Source: Conyzicola lurida | Lineage (GTDB): Bacteria > Actinomycetota > Actinomycetes > Actinomycetales > Microbacteriaceae | Direction: 5' to 3' | Length of the DNA stretch: 64,000 nucleotides | Assembly: GCF_014204935.1 (NCBI RefSeq) | Contig: NZ_JACHMJ010000001.1 | Span: 2,046,001 to 2,110,000 of the forward strand | Shown: piece by piece, positions 1 through 7,320 of the stretch | Layout: the number at the start of each line of letters is the position of its first letter | Position numbering within the stretch: the first letter of the stretch is position 1 | Notes under the pieces: model-generated | Seen by the model: the letters and a program-made list of their open reading frames with translations, nothing else | What the model was told of the DNA's origin: nothing | Databases searched by the model: none | Position numbers and translations under genes: made by a program

Positions 1-444
1 CTTGATCAGGATGATCCCGTCCTCGACGAGCATCCGCTCGAACACGGGCGCCTGCTTCAGGAACAGCTCGTACTGCTCGGGCGAGCTGTACTCCATGACG
101 TGCTCGACCCCCGCACGGTTGTACCAGGAGCGGTCCATCAGCACGATCTCGCCGGCGGTCGGCAGCCGCTCGATGTACCGCTGGAAATACCACTGCCCGA
201 GCTCCCGCTCGCTCGGCTTGGGCAGAGCGACCACCCGGGCCGTGCGCGGGTTCAGGTACTGCATGATCCTTTTGATGGCGCCGCCCTTGCCCGCGGCATC
301 CCGCCCCTCGAACACGACGACGACACGTGCTCCCGTGGCGGTGATCCACTGCTGCATGTTCACCAGCTCGATCTGCAGACGCTTGAGTTCGGCTTCGTAG
401 AGGTCCCGCGGCACACGCTTGTGATGTTTCTTTCCATTGCCCAT
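1..444 (-). CDS. ppk2: Polyphosphate kinase 2 family protein (3' end outside window)
   Basis: PPK2 enzymes move phosphate between polyphosphate and nucleotides in the cytoplasm. The visible 148 residues start at the ATG at 442-444 and run open to base 1, so the C-terminal part is missing. They show the Walker A loop GRDAAGKGG (about 47-55) and the Walker B-type motif MDRSWYNR (about 103-110), both typical of PPK2. The start [10 protein letters not shown] follows a TAGCGT hexamer 7 bases upstream, suggesting a leaderless transcript. Substrate preference (ADP or AMP) cannot be decided from this fragment. Family assignment is firm. Confidence 0.9.
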   Translation of the reverse strand, partial: MGNGKKHHKRVPRDLYEAELKRLQIELVNMQQWITATGARVVVVFEGRDAAGKGGAIKRIMQYLNPRTARVVALPKPSERELGQWYFQRYIERLPTAGEIVLMDRSWYNRAGVEHVMEYSSPEQYELFLKQAPVFERMLVEDGIILIK

Positions 445-451
445 GCGGCTC

Positions 452-457
452 ACGCTA
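452..457 (-). promoter_or_regulatory. Leaderless -10 element of the PPK2 gene
   Basis: TAGCGT (TANNNT type) lies 7 bases before the ATG, the spacing of actinobacterial leaderless promoters in which transcription starts at or next to the start codon. No convincing -35 box is visible. Inferred from position and consensus. Confidence 0.5.
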
Positions 458-611
458 AGCGGGCGCGTCCCGCGAAGATACGACGAGCGGGAATCGGGGA
501 ACGGTGCTAAGCGCGCGGCGGAGCGCAACCACCGGAGCGAGGCTCGGTGAACCGCGCTACGGTGAGTCCACTGCCTGACCCTTCGATACCGCAGACGGGA
601 GCGACCTTTCG

Positions 612-914
612 ATGAGAACACCCGACCGCGTCGTCGTCTGGTCCCTGCACGTCGTGCGCTCGGGCGGTTTCGCCGGGCTGAAGCGCGAATGGCGGGTGAG
701 CTCGTCCGACGCCCCCTCCGTCGACTGGCCGGCGATCGTCAGCGCGTGCCCGTGGCAGAAGACCTATCCGCCGACGGCCGACCGCGACCGGTTCGTCTGG
801 CGCATCGAGGCGACCTCCTCCCGGCAGACCCGCACGGCGACACTCCCCGAGTCGGCCGTCACCGGCCCGTGGCGCACCCTTGTCGAGGAAGTCAAATCGG
901 CGGCGTCCGACTAA
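612..914 (+). CDS. Emfourin-like protealysin-inhibitor family protein
   Basis: A 100-residue protein without a signal peptide or membrane segment. Its layout matches the emfourin family of small inhibitors of M4 (protealysin-type) metalloproteases: an early [12 protein letters not shown] segment, a central acidic-tryptophan stretch ending in SACPW, then [11 protein letters not shown] and a C-terminal [17 protein letters not shown] helix. Such inhibitors usually sit beside a protealysin-like protease gene, but no HEXXH M4 protease lies next to it here. The ATG at 612 is preceded by GGGAGCGACC. Family call is from remembered consensus; the target protease is unknown. Confidence 0.65.
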   Translation: MRTPDRVVVWSLHVVRSGGFAGLKREWRVSSSDAPSVDWPAIVSACPWQKTYPPTADRDRFVWRIEATSSRQTRTATLPESAVTGPWRTLVEEVKSAASD

Positions 915-939
915 CTCGTCCTATTCTCAACTTCGGCGC

Positions 940-945
940 TAAGCT
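940..945 (+). promoter_or_regulatory. Leaderless -10 element of the LURP-one gene
   Basis: TAAGCT is followed by 7 bases and then the ATG at 953, matching the TANNNT-N7-ATG leaderless pattern. This supports 953 as the true start rather than the longer open frame that begins upstream. Confidence 0.5.
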
Positions 946-952
946 CGGCGGC

Positions 953-1537
953 ATGACCGACTCCCACACGCAGGCCGCCCAGTACGTCAGCCGCTTCTTC
1001 ATCAAGCAGCGCATCACCATGATGGTGAACCGCTACGAGATCCGGGAGGCGAACCCCGACGGCAGCGAGGGCCGCGTCGTTGCCGTCGCCCAGCAGAAGC
1101 GTCTGGCCTTCAAGGAACAGGTCACCTTCTACGCCGACGAGGCTCGCACGGAGGCGGTCTTCTCGTTCAAGGCTCGGCAGGCCCTCGATCTCGCGGCCGT
1201 CTATGACGTGATGGATGGCGCGGGCCAACCGCTCGGAACGTTCCAGAAGGACTTCGCCGCCAGCCTGCTGCGCTCCAGCTTCCACCTCGCCGGTGCCGGC
1301 ATCGACGCCTACGGGCAGGAGCGCAACCACGCGCTCGCGATCATCCGACGGTTCATCGAGCTGCCGTTCACGTTCCACTTCGACTTCACCGACAAGGCCA
1401 CGGGTGCCGTCGTGATGTCGAGCGAGCGCCAGTTCTCGCTGCGTGACCGCTACACGATCGATGTGCCCGACCAGCGACTCGACTTCCGCCTCGCGGCGGC
1501 GATGGCGGTCGGACTGGACGCGCTGCTGCAGCGCTGA
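953..1537 (+). CDS. LURP-one-related family protein
   Basis: A 194-residue soluble protein with the tubby-like beta-barrel layout of the LURP-one family. It has repeated short beta-strand stretches (YEIREANPDG, VVAVAQQKRLAFKE, VTFYADEA, VYDVMDGAGQPLGTFQKDF) and ends in a hydrophobic helix (LAAAMAVGLDALLQR), as in the tubby fold. These proteins have no settled biochemical role in bacteria. The upstream open frame extends further, but the leaderless promoter at 940 fixes the start. It is a single-gene unit ending just before tRNA-Arg on the opposite strand. Confidence 0.75.
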   Translation: MTDSHTQAAQYVSRFFIKQRITMMVNRYEIREANPDGSEGRVVAVAQQKRLAFKEQVTFYADEARTEAVFSFKARQALDLAAVYDVMDGAGQPLGTFQKDFAASLLRSSFHLAGAGIDAYGQERNHALAIIRRFIELPFTFHFDFTDKATGAVVMSSERQFSLRDRYTIDVPDQRLDFRLAAAMAVGLDALLQR

Positions 1538-1551
1538 TGCGAGAATCTCGG

Positions 1552-1624
1552 TGCCCCTGGCAGGAATCGAACCTGCGACCAAAAGATTAGAAGGCTTTTG
1601 CTCTATCCACTGAGCTACAGAGGC
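1552..1624 (-). tRNA. tRNA-Arg (anticodon TCT)
   Basis: The reverse strand folds as a 73-base cloverleaf: acceptor GCCTCTG/CAGGGGC, D arm GCTCAGTGGATAGAGC, anticodon loop CTTCTAA (anticodon TCT, reading AGA) and T loop GGTTCGATTCC. No CCA is encoded. Anticodon-stem position 31/39 is a C-U mismatch next to the loop. AGA is a rare codon in this GC-rich genome. Confidence 0.95.
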
Positions 1625-1650
1625 GCGGTTCTACGATAGCGCAGGCGCGA

Positions 1651-1917
1651 TCAGACGGCTTTCGCCAAAGCGATGAGTACCTGGTTCAGGGTCGGCACGC
1701 CCTCGGCACGGAAGACCTCGGTGCCGTCGGCGTCGGCCACCACGATGGTCGGCGTGGAGCGGATGCCCGCCTTCGCTGCCTCGGCGTTGTCCCGTGCGAC
1801 ATCCAACTCGGCGATCTTGACGTCGGGCAGGAGCATCGCGACCTGCTTGAGGACGCCACGCGTCTGGATACACGGGTCGCAGAACGACGAGGAGAAGAAG
1901 AGAAGGTTCACGTCCAT
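1651..1917 (-). CDS. Short thioredoxin-family protein
   Basis: An 88-residue thioredoxin-fold protein, shorter than classical thioredoxin. It keeps a redox motif CDPC (13-16) in the setting FFSSSFCDPCIQTRGVL and the cis-proline segment RSTPTIVV (53-60), so disulfide exchange in the cytoplasm is plausible. The start MDVNLLFFSSS at 1917 gives a compact fold; the frame is open further upstream without family-like sequence. It precedes tRNA-Arg on the same strand. Partner proteins are not indicated. Confidence 0.8.
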   Translation of the reverse strand: MDVNLLFFSSSFCDPCIQTRGVLKQVAMLLPDVKIAELDVARDNAEAAKAGIRSTPTIVVADADGTEVFRAEGVPTLNQVLIALAKAV

Positions 1918-1945
1918 GCCAACCCCCGCGGGGTCGGGAGAATTC

Positions 1946-2224
1946 CTACTGCTCGCTGACGCGCTCGTCAGGGTCTTCGAGGGCCTCGCCGGCGGCGGGA
2001 TCCCAGGTGTAGTGAACCTGGACCTGGTCGCCGACATTCTTGGCCGCGGCGTTGCCGTAGACGACCTGCGTCTCCTTGCCGTCGAGCGACACGAGAACGG
2101 TGATCTCCGTGTCGTACGAGCCGTCGGTGCTCACGCGGGTGTCGGTCTGTCCGTCGTAGGGTCCGCCCGTGTAGAAGACGATGTACTCGTCGCCGCGCGA
2201 AAGCGTTACCTCGTTGTTTGTCAT
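1946..2224 (-). CDS. Conserved hypothetical protein, small beta-rich
   Basis: A 92-residue soluble protein of unknown function. It begins MTNNEVTLSRGDEYIVFYTGGPYDGQ and continues with alternating short strands (TEITVLVSLDGKETQVVYGN, DQVQVHYTWDP), consistent with a small beta-barrel or sandwich. The C-terminus is acidic. The GGPYDGQTDTR stretch looks like a conserved loop seen in other actinobacterial hypothetical proteins. No cysteines, signal peptide or membrane segment. It lies 28 bases upstream of the short thioredoxin gene on the same strand. Confidence 0.65.
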   Translation of the reverse strand: MTNNEVTLSRGDEYIVFYTGGPYDGQTDTRVSTDGSYDTEITVLVSLDGKETQVVYGNAAAKNVGDQVQVHYTWDPAAGEALEDPDERVSEQ

Positions 2225-2266
2225 GAGACAGGTTTACCAGAGTTGGCTGAGGACGAGCGACGCGGC

Positions 2267-2482
2267 CTAGGCGACGAGCAGCGCCACGCCCGCGACCGCC
2301 GACGCCACCGCGAGGGTCAGGCCGATGATCAGCAGCACGAGGTGGACCGTGAAGAACGGTGTCGCTTTTCCTGTCGCGGTACGCGCGCGCGGGTCCTTCG
2401 CCACGCGGCGGAAGAAGGTCGGCCAGGTGACCAGGTTGAAGACGGTGGTGAGGAAGAGGATGGCGGCGATTGCAACGTTCAT
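2267..2482 (-). CDS. SCO4848-family small membrane protein
   Basis: A 71-residue protein with two hydrophobic helices, about residues 2-20 and 45-71. It matches the actinobacterial SCO4848-type pattern: a first helix ending in WPTFFRRVAKDPRA, a short basic linker, then TPFFTVHLVLLIIGLTLAVASAVAG. Function is unknown; it should sit in the cytoplasmic membrane. The ATG at 2482 is chosen because the frame upstream lacks family sequence. Confidence 0.75.
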   Translation of the reverse strand: MNVAIAAILFLTTVFNLVTWPTFFRRVAKDPRARTATGKATPFFTVHLVLLIIGLTLAVASAVAGVALLVA

Positions 2483-2530
2483 GGTGTTTCGACCATATCG
2501 CCGGCCGCGGCATCCGTTCGCTATCAACTT

Positions 2531-2552
2531 AACCGAGTTATATAACTTGGTT
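2531..2552. promoter_or_regulatory. 22-bp MarR-type operator palindrome
   Basis: AACCGAGTTATATAACTTGG followed by TT is an inverted repeat broken only by one mismatched pair. It lies just before the -10 hexamer (2554-2559) of the MarR gene, in one of the few AT-rich stretches here. The shape (two short half-sites around an AT centre) fits MarR family binding, so autorepression of the regulator-exporter pair is inferred. Confidence 0.65.
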
Positions 2553-2553
2553 A

Positions 2554-2559
2554 TAGACT
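2554..2559 (+). promoter_or_regulatory. Leaderless -10 element of the MarR-MFS operon
   Basis: TAGACT followed by TGGAGC and the ATG at 2566 gives the 6-base leaderless spacing. It directly abuts the operator palindrome, so a bound repressor would cover the -35 to -10 spacer. Confidence 0.5.
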
Positions 2560-2565
2560 TGGAGC

Positions 2566-3003
2566 ATGCACGCAGAACCCACGGACATCATCGAGTCCCT
2601 CCTCACTTCTAACCACCGCCTCACCCGCATGGCCGCGCAGTCGACCGGCAGCACCGTCTCGGCCGCCGTCTGGTCGACGCTCTCGGTGCTCATCGCCGAA
2701 GGCCCCCGTCGCAACGGCGAGCTCGCACGCTCGGCCCGCATCAGCCAGCCGGGCATGACCAAGCTGCTCGCGGGCCTGATCGAAGACGAGTGGGTGTACC
2801 GCATCGCCGACACCGACGACTCCCGCGCCTGGCTCATCGCCATCACCGACAAAGGCCGGGCCGCGCTCGACGACTGGCGCGCCCAGCTCGCGACCGCGAC
2901 CCGCGCGATCTTCGGCGACGTCAGCGACACCGAGTGGGCGACTCTCGGCCGCGCGGCAGAGATCCTCGCCGCCCGCGTCGGCTCGAAGGCGGTGGCCGCA
3001 TGA
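2566..3003 (+). CDS. MarR family transcriptional regulator
   Basis: A 145-residue winged-helix regulator. N-terminal helices (to about residue 35) precede the DNA-binding core, with the recognition region ARSARISQPGMTKLLAGLIEDEWVYR (about 52-75) and the wing DTDDSRAWLIAITDKGRAALDD (about 81-103). MarR proteins usually repress an adjacent transporter and are released by a small ligand. The TGA overlaps the ATG of the MFS gene (ATGA at 3000-3003), so the two are translationally coupled. The palindrome 14 bases upstream of the start is its probable operator. The ligand is unknown. Confidence 0.9.
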   Translation: MHAEPTDIIESLLTSNHRLTRMAAQSTGSTVSAAVWSTLSVLIAEGPRRNGELARSARISQPGMTKLLAGLIEDEWVYRIADTDDSRAWLIAITDKGRAALDDWRAQLATATRAIFGDVSDTEWATLGRAAEILAARVGSKAVAA

Positions 3004-4226
3004 GCGCCGCCAAGACCAGCATCCTGCATCAGCCCAAGCAGGTGTGGGCGGTCGCATTCGCGAGCGTCATCGCGTTTATGGGCATCGGTCTCGTCGACCC
3101 GATCCTGCCCGCGATCGCCGAGCAGCTCGAGGCGAGCCCCACCGACACCGAGATGCTGTTCACCAGCTACCTGCTCGTCACCGGCTTCGCGATGTTCTTC
3201 ACGAGCTGGATCTCCAGCCGCATCGGCGCCAAGCGCACCCTGATGATCGGGCTCGCGCTCATCGTGGTCTTCGCCACGGCCGCCGCGCTCAGCGGCAACG
3301 TGGAGAGCATCATCGGCTTCCGCGCCGGTTGGGGACTCGGCAACGCGCTCTTCATCTCGACCGCGCTCGCCACGATCGTCGGCGCCGCCAGTGGCGGAAC
3401 CTCGTCGGCCATCATCCTGTACGAGGCGGCACTGGGGCTCGGCATCGCGATCGGACCGCTGCTCGGCGGCCTGCTCGGCAGCGTCACCTGGCGCGCGCCG
3501 TTCTTCGGCACCGCAGCTCTCATGGCCATCGGCTTCATCGCCATCACCGTGCTGCTGAAGGGAGACGACAAGGCCGCCCGGGTGCCCACGAAGCTCTCCG
3601 CGCCGTTCCGCGCGCTCGGCCAGCCCGCTCTCGCCCTGCTCGCGATTACGGCTCAGTTCTACAACATCGGCTTCTTCGTGCTGCTCGCCTATACGCCGTT
3701 CCCGCTCGGCTTCGATGCGATGGGCATCGGGTTCACGTTCTTCGGCTGGGGCGTCGGACTCGCCGTCACCTCGGTCTGGGTCGCTCCCCTGCTGACTGCA
3801 CGGCTCAAGCGCACCACCGTGCTCACCGTCGTGCTGCCGCTGCTCGCGCTCGACCTCGTCGCCGCCGGGCTCTTCGTCACCTCGCAGGCCGGTCTCGTCG
3901 TGGCTGTCATCGTCGGAGGTCTGCTGCTCGGAATCCTCAACACCGTGCTCACCGAGTGCGTGATGGAGGCCACCGATCTGCCTCGCTCCGTCGCCTCGTC
4001 GTCGTACTCGGCCGTGCGGTTCCTTGGCGGCGCCATCGCTCCCCCGCTCGCGACGACACTCGCAGACAGCTTCACCGCCGCCACGCCGTACTACGTCGCC
4101 GGCGGATCGGTGCTCGTCGCGACCCTCGTGGTCGCCCTCGGCCACCGCGCACTGCGTCGCGTCAACGACGGGGCGGAAGCGCCCGCGGTCGAGGCGCAGT
4201 CGATCGTCGCGGGAGCTGTGGCCTAG
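3000..4226 (+). CDS. MFS transporter, probable drug exporter controlled by MarR
   Basis: A 408-residue protein with twelve predicted membrane helices, the size of the DHA1 drug:H+ antiporters. The N-terminal half has FMGIGLVDPILPAIA in helix 1, the loop SRIGAKRTLMIG between helices 2 and 3 (the MFS A motif), and ALGLGIAIGPLLGGLLG in helix 5 (the antiporter C motif with its GP pair). It overlaps the MarR gene by 4 bases, a common arrangement for an inducible efflux unit. The exported compound cannot be told from the sequence. Confidence 0.85.
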   Translation: MSAAKTSILHQPKQVWAVAFASVIAFMGIGLVDPILPAIAEQLEASPTDTEMLFTSYLLVTGFAMFFTSWISSRIGAKRTLMIGLALIVVFATAAALSGNVESIIGFRAGWGLGNALFISTALATIVGAASGGTSSAIILYEAALGLGIAIGPLLGGLLGSVTWRAPFFGTAALMAIGFIAITVLLKGDDKAARVPTKLSAPFRALGQPALALLAITAQFYNIGFFVLLAYTPFPLGFDAMGIGFTFFGWGVGLAVTSVWVAPLLTARLKRTTVLTVVLPLLALDLVAAGLFVTSQAGLVVAVIVGGLLLGILNTVLTECVMEATDLPRSVASSSYSAVRFLGGAIAPPLATTLADSFTAATPYYVAGGSVLVATLVVALGHRALRRVNDGAEAPAVEAQSIVAGAVA

Positions 4227-4255
4227 TGCCGCGCGCCCGCGTCGGAGCCCGAAGG

Positions 4256-4261
4256 TAGACT
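4256..4261 (+). promoter_or_regulatory. Leaderless -10 element of orn
   Basis: TAGACT, then GCAGTA, then the ATG at 4268. The same TAGACT-N6-ATG arrangement occurs before the MarR gene at 2554, which supports both. Confidence 0.55.
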
Positions 4262-4267
4262 GCAGTA

Positions 4268-4888
4268 ATGGCTACTGCTACGGACCGGTTGGTCTGGATC
4301 GACTGTGAAATGACCGGGCTCGATCTTTCGATCGACGAACTCGTGGAGGTCGCGGTGGTCATCACCGACTACGACCTCGTACCGATCGACCCGGGGTTCA
4401 CCATCGTGATCAACCCCGACAAGTCGGCGCTCGAGAATATGGGCGACTTCGTGCGCAACATGCACACCGAGAGCGGGCTCATCAACGAGATCCCCGACGG
4501 CGTCAGCCTCGCCGACGCCGAGTACGCGGTGCTCGAGTACATCCTGAAGTACGTGCCCGGCGTGCAGTCCGCTCCCCTCGCCGGCAACACGATCGGCACC
4601 GACCGCGCCTTCCTCGCGAAGTACATGCCCCGCGTCGACGGTCACCTGCACTACCGCAGTATCGACGTCTCGTCGATCAAGGAGCTCGCCCGTCACTGGT
4701 TCCCCCGCGTGTACTTCAACGCGCCGGCGAAAAACGGCGGACACCGAGCTCTCGCAGACATTTTGGAATCAATTCGCGAGCTCGATTACTACCGAAAAGC
4801 CGTATTTACCGCGGAACCCGGGCCCACCACCGACCAGGTGCAGGCCATTTCGGCCGACGTGGTGGAGAGATTCGCCTCTCACCTGTAA
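4268..4888 (+). CDS. orn: Oligoribonuclease
   Basis: A 206-residue DEDDh 3'-5' exonuclease that degrades 2-5-base RNA fragments, including pGpG, to mononucleotides in the cytoplasm. Exo I is [10 protein letters not shown] (10-19, with D12 and E14), Exo II contains NTIGTD with D112, and Exo III is GGHRALADI with H159 and D164; these are the five metal-binding and catalytic positions of the family. Length is standard. It lies directly before tRNA-His, an arrangement often seen in actinobacteria. Confidence 0.97.
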   Translation: MATATDRLVWIDCEMTGLDLSIDELVEVAVVITDYDLVPIDPGFTIVINPDKSALENMGDFVRNMHTESGLINEIPDGVSLADAEYAVLEYILKYVPGVQSAPLAGNTIGTDRAFLAKYMPRVDGHLHYRSIDVSSIKELARHWFPRVYFNAPAKNGGHRALADILESIRELDYYRKAVFTAEPGPTTDQVQAISADVVERFASHL

Positions 4889-4934
4889 TAGAATCGTCTG
4901 GTTGCCGAGTGAGAGATCACGAAGCAGCCGCCTG

Positions 4935-5010
4935 GTGGGCGTAGCTCAGTTGGCAGAGCGCTGGCTTGTGGAGCCGGATGTCGCGGGTTCGAGCCCCGTC
5001 GTTCACCCCA
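4935..5010 (+). tRNA. tRNA-His (anticodon GTG)
   Basis: Cloverleaf with acceptor GTGGGCG/CGTTCAC, D arm GCTCAGTTGGCAGAGC, anticodon arm CTGGC-TTGTGGA-GCCGG (anticodon GTG) and T arm GCGGGTTCGAGCCCCGT. CCA is encoded at 5008-5010. Base 4934 is G opposite C73, providing the extra G-1 that identifies tRNA-His. Confidence 0.97.
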
Positions 5011-5032
5011 AACGTTGCACCACAGCAACACC

Positions 5033-5070
5033 CGAATGGCCCGACTGAGAAGTCGGGCCATTCGTGTTTT
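5033..5070 (+). terminator. Rho-independent terminator after tRNA-His
   Basis: A perfect 14-bp stem (CGAATGGCCCGACT / AGTCGGGCCATTCG) with a GAGA loop is followed by TGTTTT. It lies 22 bases after tRNA-His and ends 16 bases before clpS, so it should close the tRNA transcript. It is the strongest intrinsic terminator in the window. Confidence 0.9.
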
Positions 5071-5086
5071 GTGGAAGGCTGAAGAC

Positions 5087-5371
5087 ATGTCGCAGACACT
5101 CGAGGAGACCGGACTGCAGGAGCAGACCGTGCTCGACAGCCCGTGGGTCACCCTCGTCTGGAACGACCCCGTGAACCTCATGAGCTACGTCTCCTACGTC
5201 TTCCGCAGCTACTTCGGATTCTCCCGCGACGAGGCCGACCGCCGCATGCTGCAGGTGCACCACGACGGCAAGGCGGTCGTCGCCACCGGCAGCCGCGAGG
5301 AGATGGAACGGCACGTCGAAGCCATGCACGACTTCGGCCTGTGGGCCACCCTGCAGAAAGCCGACGCGTGA
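5087..5371 (+). CDS. clpS: ATP-dependent Clp protease adaptor ClpS
   Basis: A 94-residue adaptor that delivers N-degron substrates to ClpAP/ClpCP. The family core is present: the substrate-pocket segment [15 protein letters not shown] (25-39) and the Clp-binding region [24 protein letters not shown]. The frame extends upstream through the terminator; the ATG at 5087 is chosen because MSQTLEETG is the normal N-terminus. Its stop overlaps the GTG of the next gene (GTGA), so ClpS and the DUF2017 protein are co-translated. Confidence 0.95.
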   Translation: MSQTLEETGLQEQTVLDSPWVTLVWNDPVNLMSYVSYVFRSYFGFSRDEADRRMLQVHHDGKAVVATGSREEMERHVEAMHDFGLWATLQKADA

Positions 5372-5901
5372 TCTCCTTCAGCAAGACCGACGACGGCACC
5401 CTCGTCGGCGCGTTCACCAGCGTCGAGGCCGACATCATCGCCGACCTCGCCGCGCAGATCGCCGGCATGCTCGACGAACTCGCCGGAGCGCGCGACGACG
5501 ACCCGCTCTTCACCAGCGTCGGCATCGGCGGCTCGTCCACGCTGCACGACGACCCCGCGATCGCCCGGCTGCTGCCCGATGCCTACGGCGGCGACCCGGC
5601 GGCGGCGAGCGAGTTCCGGCAGCTCACCGAGCGCAGCCTCGCGGCCCGCAAGGTGGCGAACGCCCGCACCGTGATCGAGACGCTGGCGCGGGCCGAGGGT
5701 GCGCTCGAGCTCACCCCGGCCGAGTCACAGGCGTGGTTGCGTGCTCTGTCCGACATCCGGCTCACCATTGCCGCCCGATTGGGCATCGAGGATGACGGAG
5801 ACCGGGGTGCCACCGAGGGCGACGCCGCGCTCGCCCTCCACGACCTCTACGACTGGCTCGCGTACGTCACCGAGAGCCTGCTCGACGCGCTCGACGACTG
5901 A
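5368..5901 (+). CDS. DUF2017 family protein
   Basis: A 177-residue soluble, mostly helical, acidic protein of the actinobacterial DUF2017 family, which is regularly found immediately after clpS. The GTG start overlaps the clpS stop by 4 bases. Conserved-looking parts are the N-terminal [22 protein letters not shown], a central [28 protein letters not shown] and a C-terminal [21 protein letters not shown]. The biochemical role is unknown; the neighbourhood suggests a link with Clp proteolysis. Confidence 0.85.
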   Translation: MISFSKTDDGTLVGAFTSVEADIIADLAAQIAGMLDELAGARDDDPLFTSVGIGGSSTLHDDPAIARLLPDAYGGDPAAASEFRQLTERSLAARKVANARTVIETLARAEGALELTPAESQAWLRALSDIRLTIAARLGIEDDGDRGATEGDAALALHDLYDWLAYVTESLLDALDD

Positions 5902-5919
5902 CTCTGCGAGAGTAGAGGC

Positions 5920-6270
5920 GTGGACACCCTGACGGCCGACGAGTTCGAACAGCTCGTGATCGACGAACTCGACGATCTCCCCGACGAGATGGTCGACGGT
6001 CTCGACAACGTCGTCTTCGTCACCGAGGACCTGCCCGAGGACGGCTCGCTCGACCTGCTCGGCCTGTACGACGGCGTCGCCCTGACCGACCGCGGACAGT
6101 ACGGATTCGGGGAGCTTCCCGACAGGATCATTCTCTATCGGATGCCGCTGCTGGCGATCAGCGACGACCTCGACGAGTTGAAGGACCAGATCCACATCAC
6201 GCTCGTGCACGAGATCGCGCACTACTACGGGATCGACGACGACGAGCTGCACCGCCTCGGCTGGGGCTAG
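5920..6270 (+). CDS. Minimal zincin-type metallopeptidase family protein
   Basis: A 116-residue protein with the zinc-binding motif HEIAH (97-101) in LVHEIAHYYGIDDDELHRLGWG at the extreme C-terminus, as in the small predicted zincins of the PF06262 type. The N-terminal half is acidic (EFEQLVIDELDDLPDEMVDGLDNVVFVTED) and ends with GRYRMPL-like sequence (DRIILYRMPLL). It starts with GTG 18 bases after the DUF2017 gene, completing a clpS-DUF2017-zincin group. Its TAG stop overlaps the stop of the convergent EamA gene (CTAG at 6267-6270). Substrates are unknown. Confidence 0.85.
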   Translation: MDTLTADEFEQLVIDELDDLPDEMVDGLDNVVFVTEDLPEDGSLDLLGLYDGVALTDRGQYGFGELPDRIILYRMPLLAISDDLDELKDQIHITLVHEIAHYYGIDDDELHRLGWG

Positions 6271-7265
6271 GCGGGCTTAGCGGTTTCGACGGGCTCGACG
6301 CGTGTTTCCACGAGGGCGACTTCCGGCTCCACGAGCGCGGGCTCCGTCTTCTCCGACCGCACGAACGCGATGCCCGCCAGGATCAGCAGGCCACCGAGCA
6401 GCTGTGGCACCGACAGGTTCTCGCCGAGGAACAGCCACGCGTAGAGAGCCGCGGCGACCACTTCGAGCAGGCCGACGAACGAGGCCAGTCGCGAACCGAG
6501 CATCTCGCTCGCCGTGATGCTGGCGGCGTAGGCGACGGCGGTGGCGAGCACCCCGACGATGAGCAGCGGTACCCACCACGGCGCGGGCGAGCCCAGCATG
6601 TCGACGGTCGTGAAGGTCGCGGCGAACGGCACGACGCCGGTCAGGCCGACGAGCCCGAGCGCCGCGGCGCCCCCGAGCAGTCCGGCGGCGGCGAACGCGA
6701 CCGGCGGCAGCCCCCTGCTCGGACGGGCGGCGATGACGTAGTACAGGGCGCAGCCCACCATGGCGAGCGCGGCGAACCCGAGGCCGAGCACGTCCAGGCT
6801 TCCGGTGCCGCCGGGCGAGACGACCAGGACGAGACCGGCGAGGGCGACGACGGAACCGACCAGGACAACCACTTTGGGACGGCGCCGGGTCACGACCCAG
6901 ACGCCGGCGACGAGCAGCAGTGGCGCCATGTACTCGACGAGGATCGCGGTGCTCACGGGGATGCGCTGCACGGCAGCGAAGTACACGACCTGGGTGCCGG
7001 CGACGCCGATGAGCGCCATGCCGAGCACACGCCAGCGGGCAAGCCAGAGCGCGCCCCACTTGCCGCGCAGCGCGGTCGCCGCGATGGGGGCGAGCACGAT
7101 GCCGCCGATGAGCGCGCGCACCGTGACGGCGGCCGCGGGGCTCCAGCCGGCCTCGAGCAGCGGCTTGACGAAGGCGCCCGACAGACCGAAGGTCGCGGCG
7201 GCGAGCAGTGCGACGAGCAGCCCGGCGGTGGTCGACGTGCGCTTCACGGCAATTCCTTTCGTCAT
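6267..7265 (-). CDS. EamA/DMT family transporter
   Basis: A 332-residue drug/metabolite transporter with ten predicted membrane helices built as two five-helix EamA repeats (about residues 10-140 and 155-300). Typical segments are FGLSGAFVKPLLEAGWSP and VVYFAAVQRIPVSTAILVEYMAPLLL in the first repeat and AYAASITASEMLGSRLASFVGLLEVVAAALYAWLFLGE in pieces of the second. The last residues (VEPVETAKPA) are encoded by a TTTCGACAGGCTCAA-type repeat. It is divergent from the CGNR gene, a possible local regulator. A GTG at codon 7 (VKRTSTT) is an alternative start. Confidence 0.85.
   Translation of the reverse strand: MTKGIAVKRTSTTAGLLVALLAAATFGLSGAFVKPLLEAGWSPAAAVTVRALIGGIVLAPIAATALRGKWGALWLARWRVLGMALIGVAGTQVVYFAAVQRIPVSTAILVEYMAPLLLVAGVWVVTRRRPKVVVLVGSVVALAGLVLVVSPGGTGSLDVLGLGFAALAMVGCALYYVIAARPSRGLPPVAFAAAGLLGGAAALGLVGLTGVVPFAATFTTVDMLGSPAPWWVPLLIVGVLATAVAYAASITASEMLGSRLASFVGLLEVVAAALYAWLFLGENLSVPQLLGGLLILAGIAFVRSEKTEPALVEPEVALVETRVEPVETAKPA
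6275..6300. repeat. TTTCGACAGGCTCAA-type repeat inside the EamA C-terminus
   Basis: GCGGTTTCGACGGGCTCGAC resembles the dispersed intergenic repeat copies at 13502, 13543, 55820, 55848 and 62025. Here it lies in the reading frame and supplies the EamA tail residues VEPVETA. Confidence 0.55.
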
Positions 7266-7320
7266 GGTCTAGATTGCTCTATACCCCTGACATTAGGACC
7301 GCGATTCGTAAGGAGTCAAA

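Noticed and set aside
2538-4145. Antisense frame of 535 codons over the MarR and MFS genes
   Set aside because: Composition is Glu/Asp/Arg-rich low complexity and it covers two well-supported genes; it is a GC-driven shadow.
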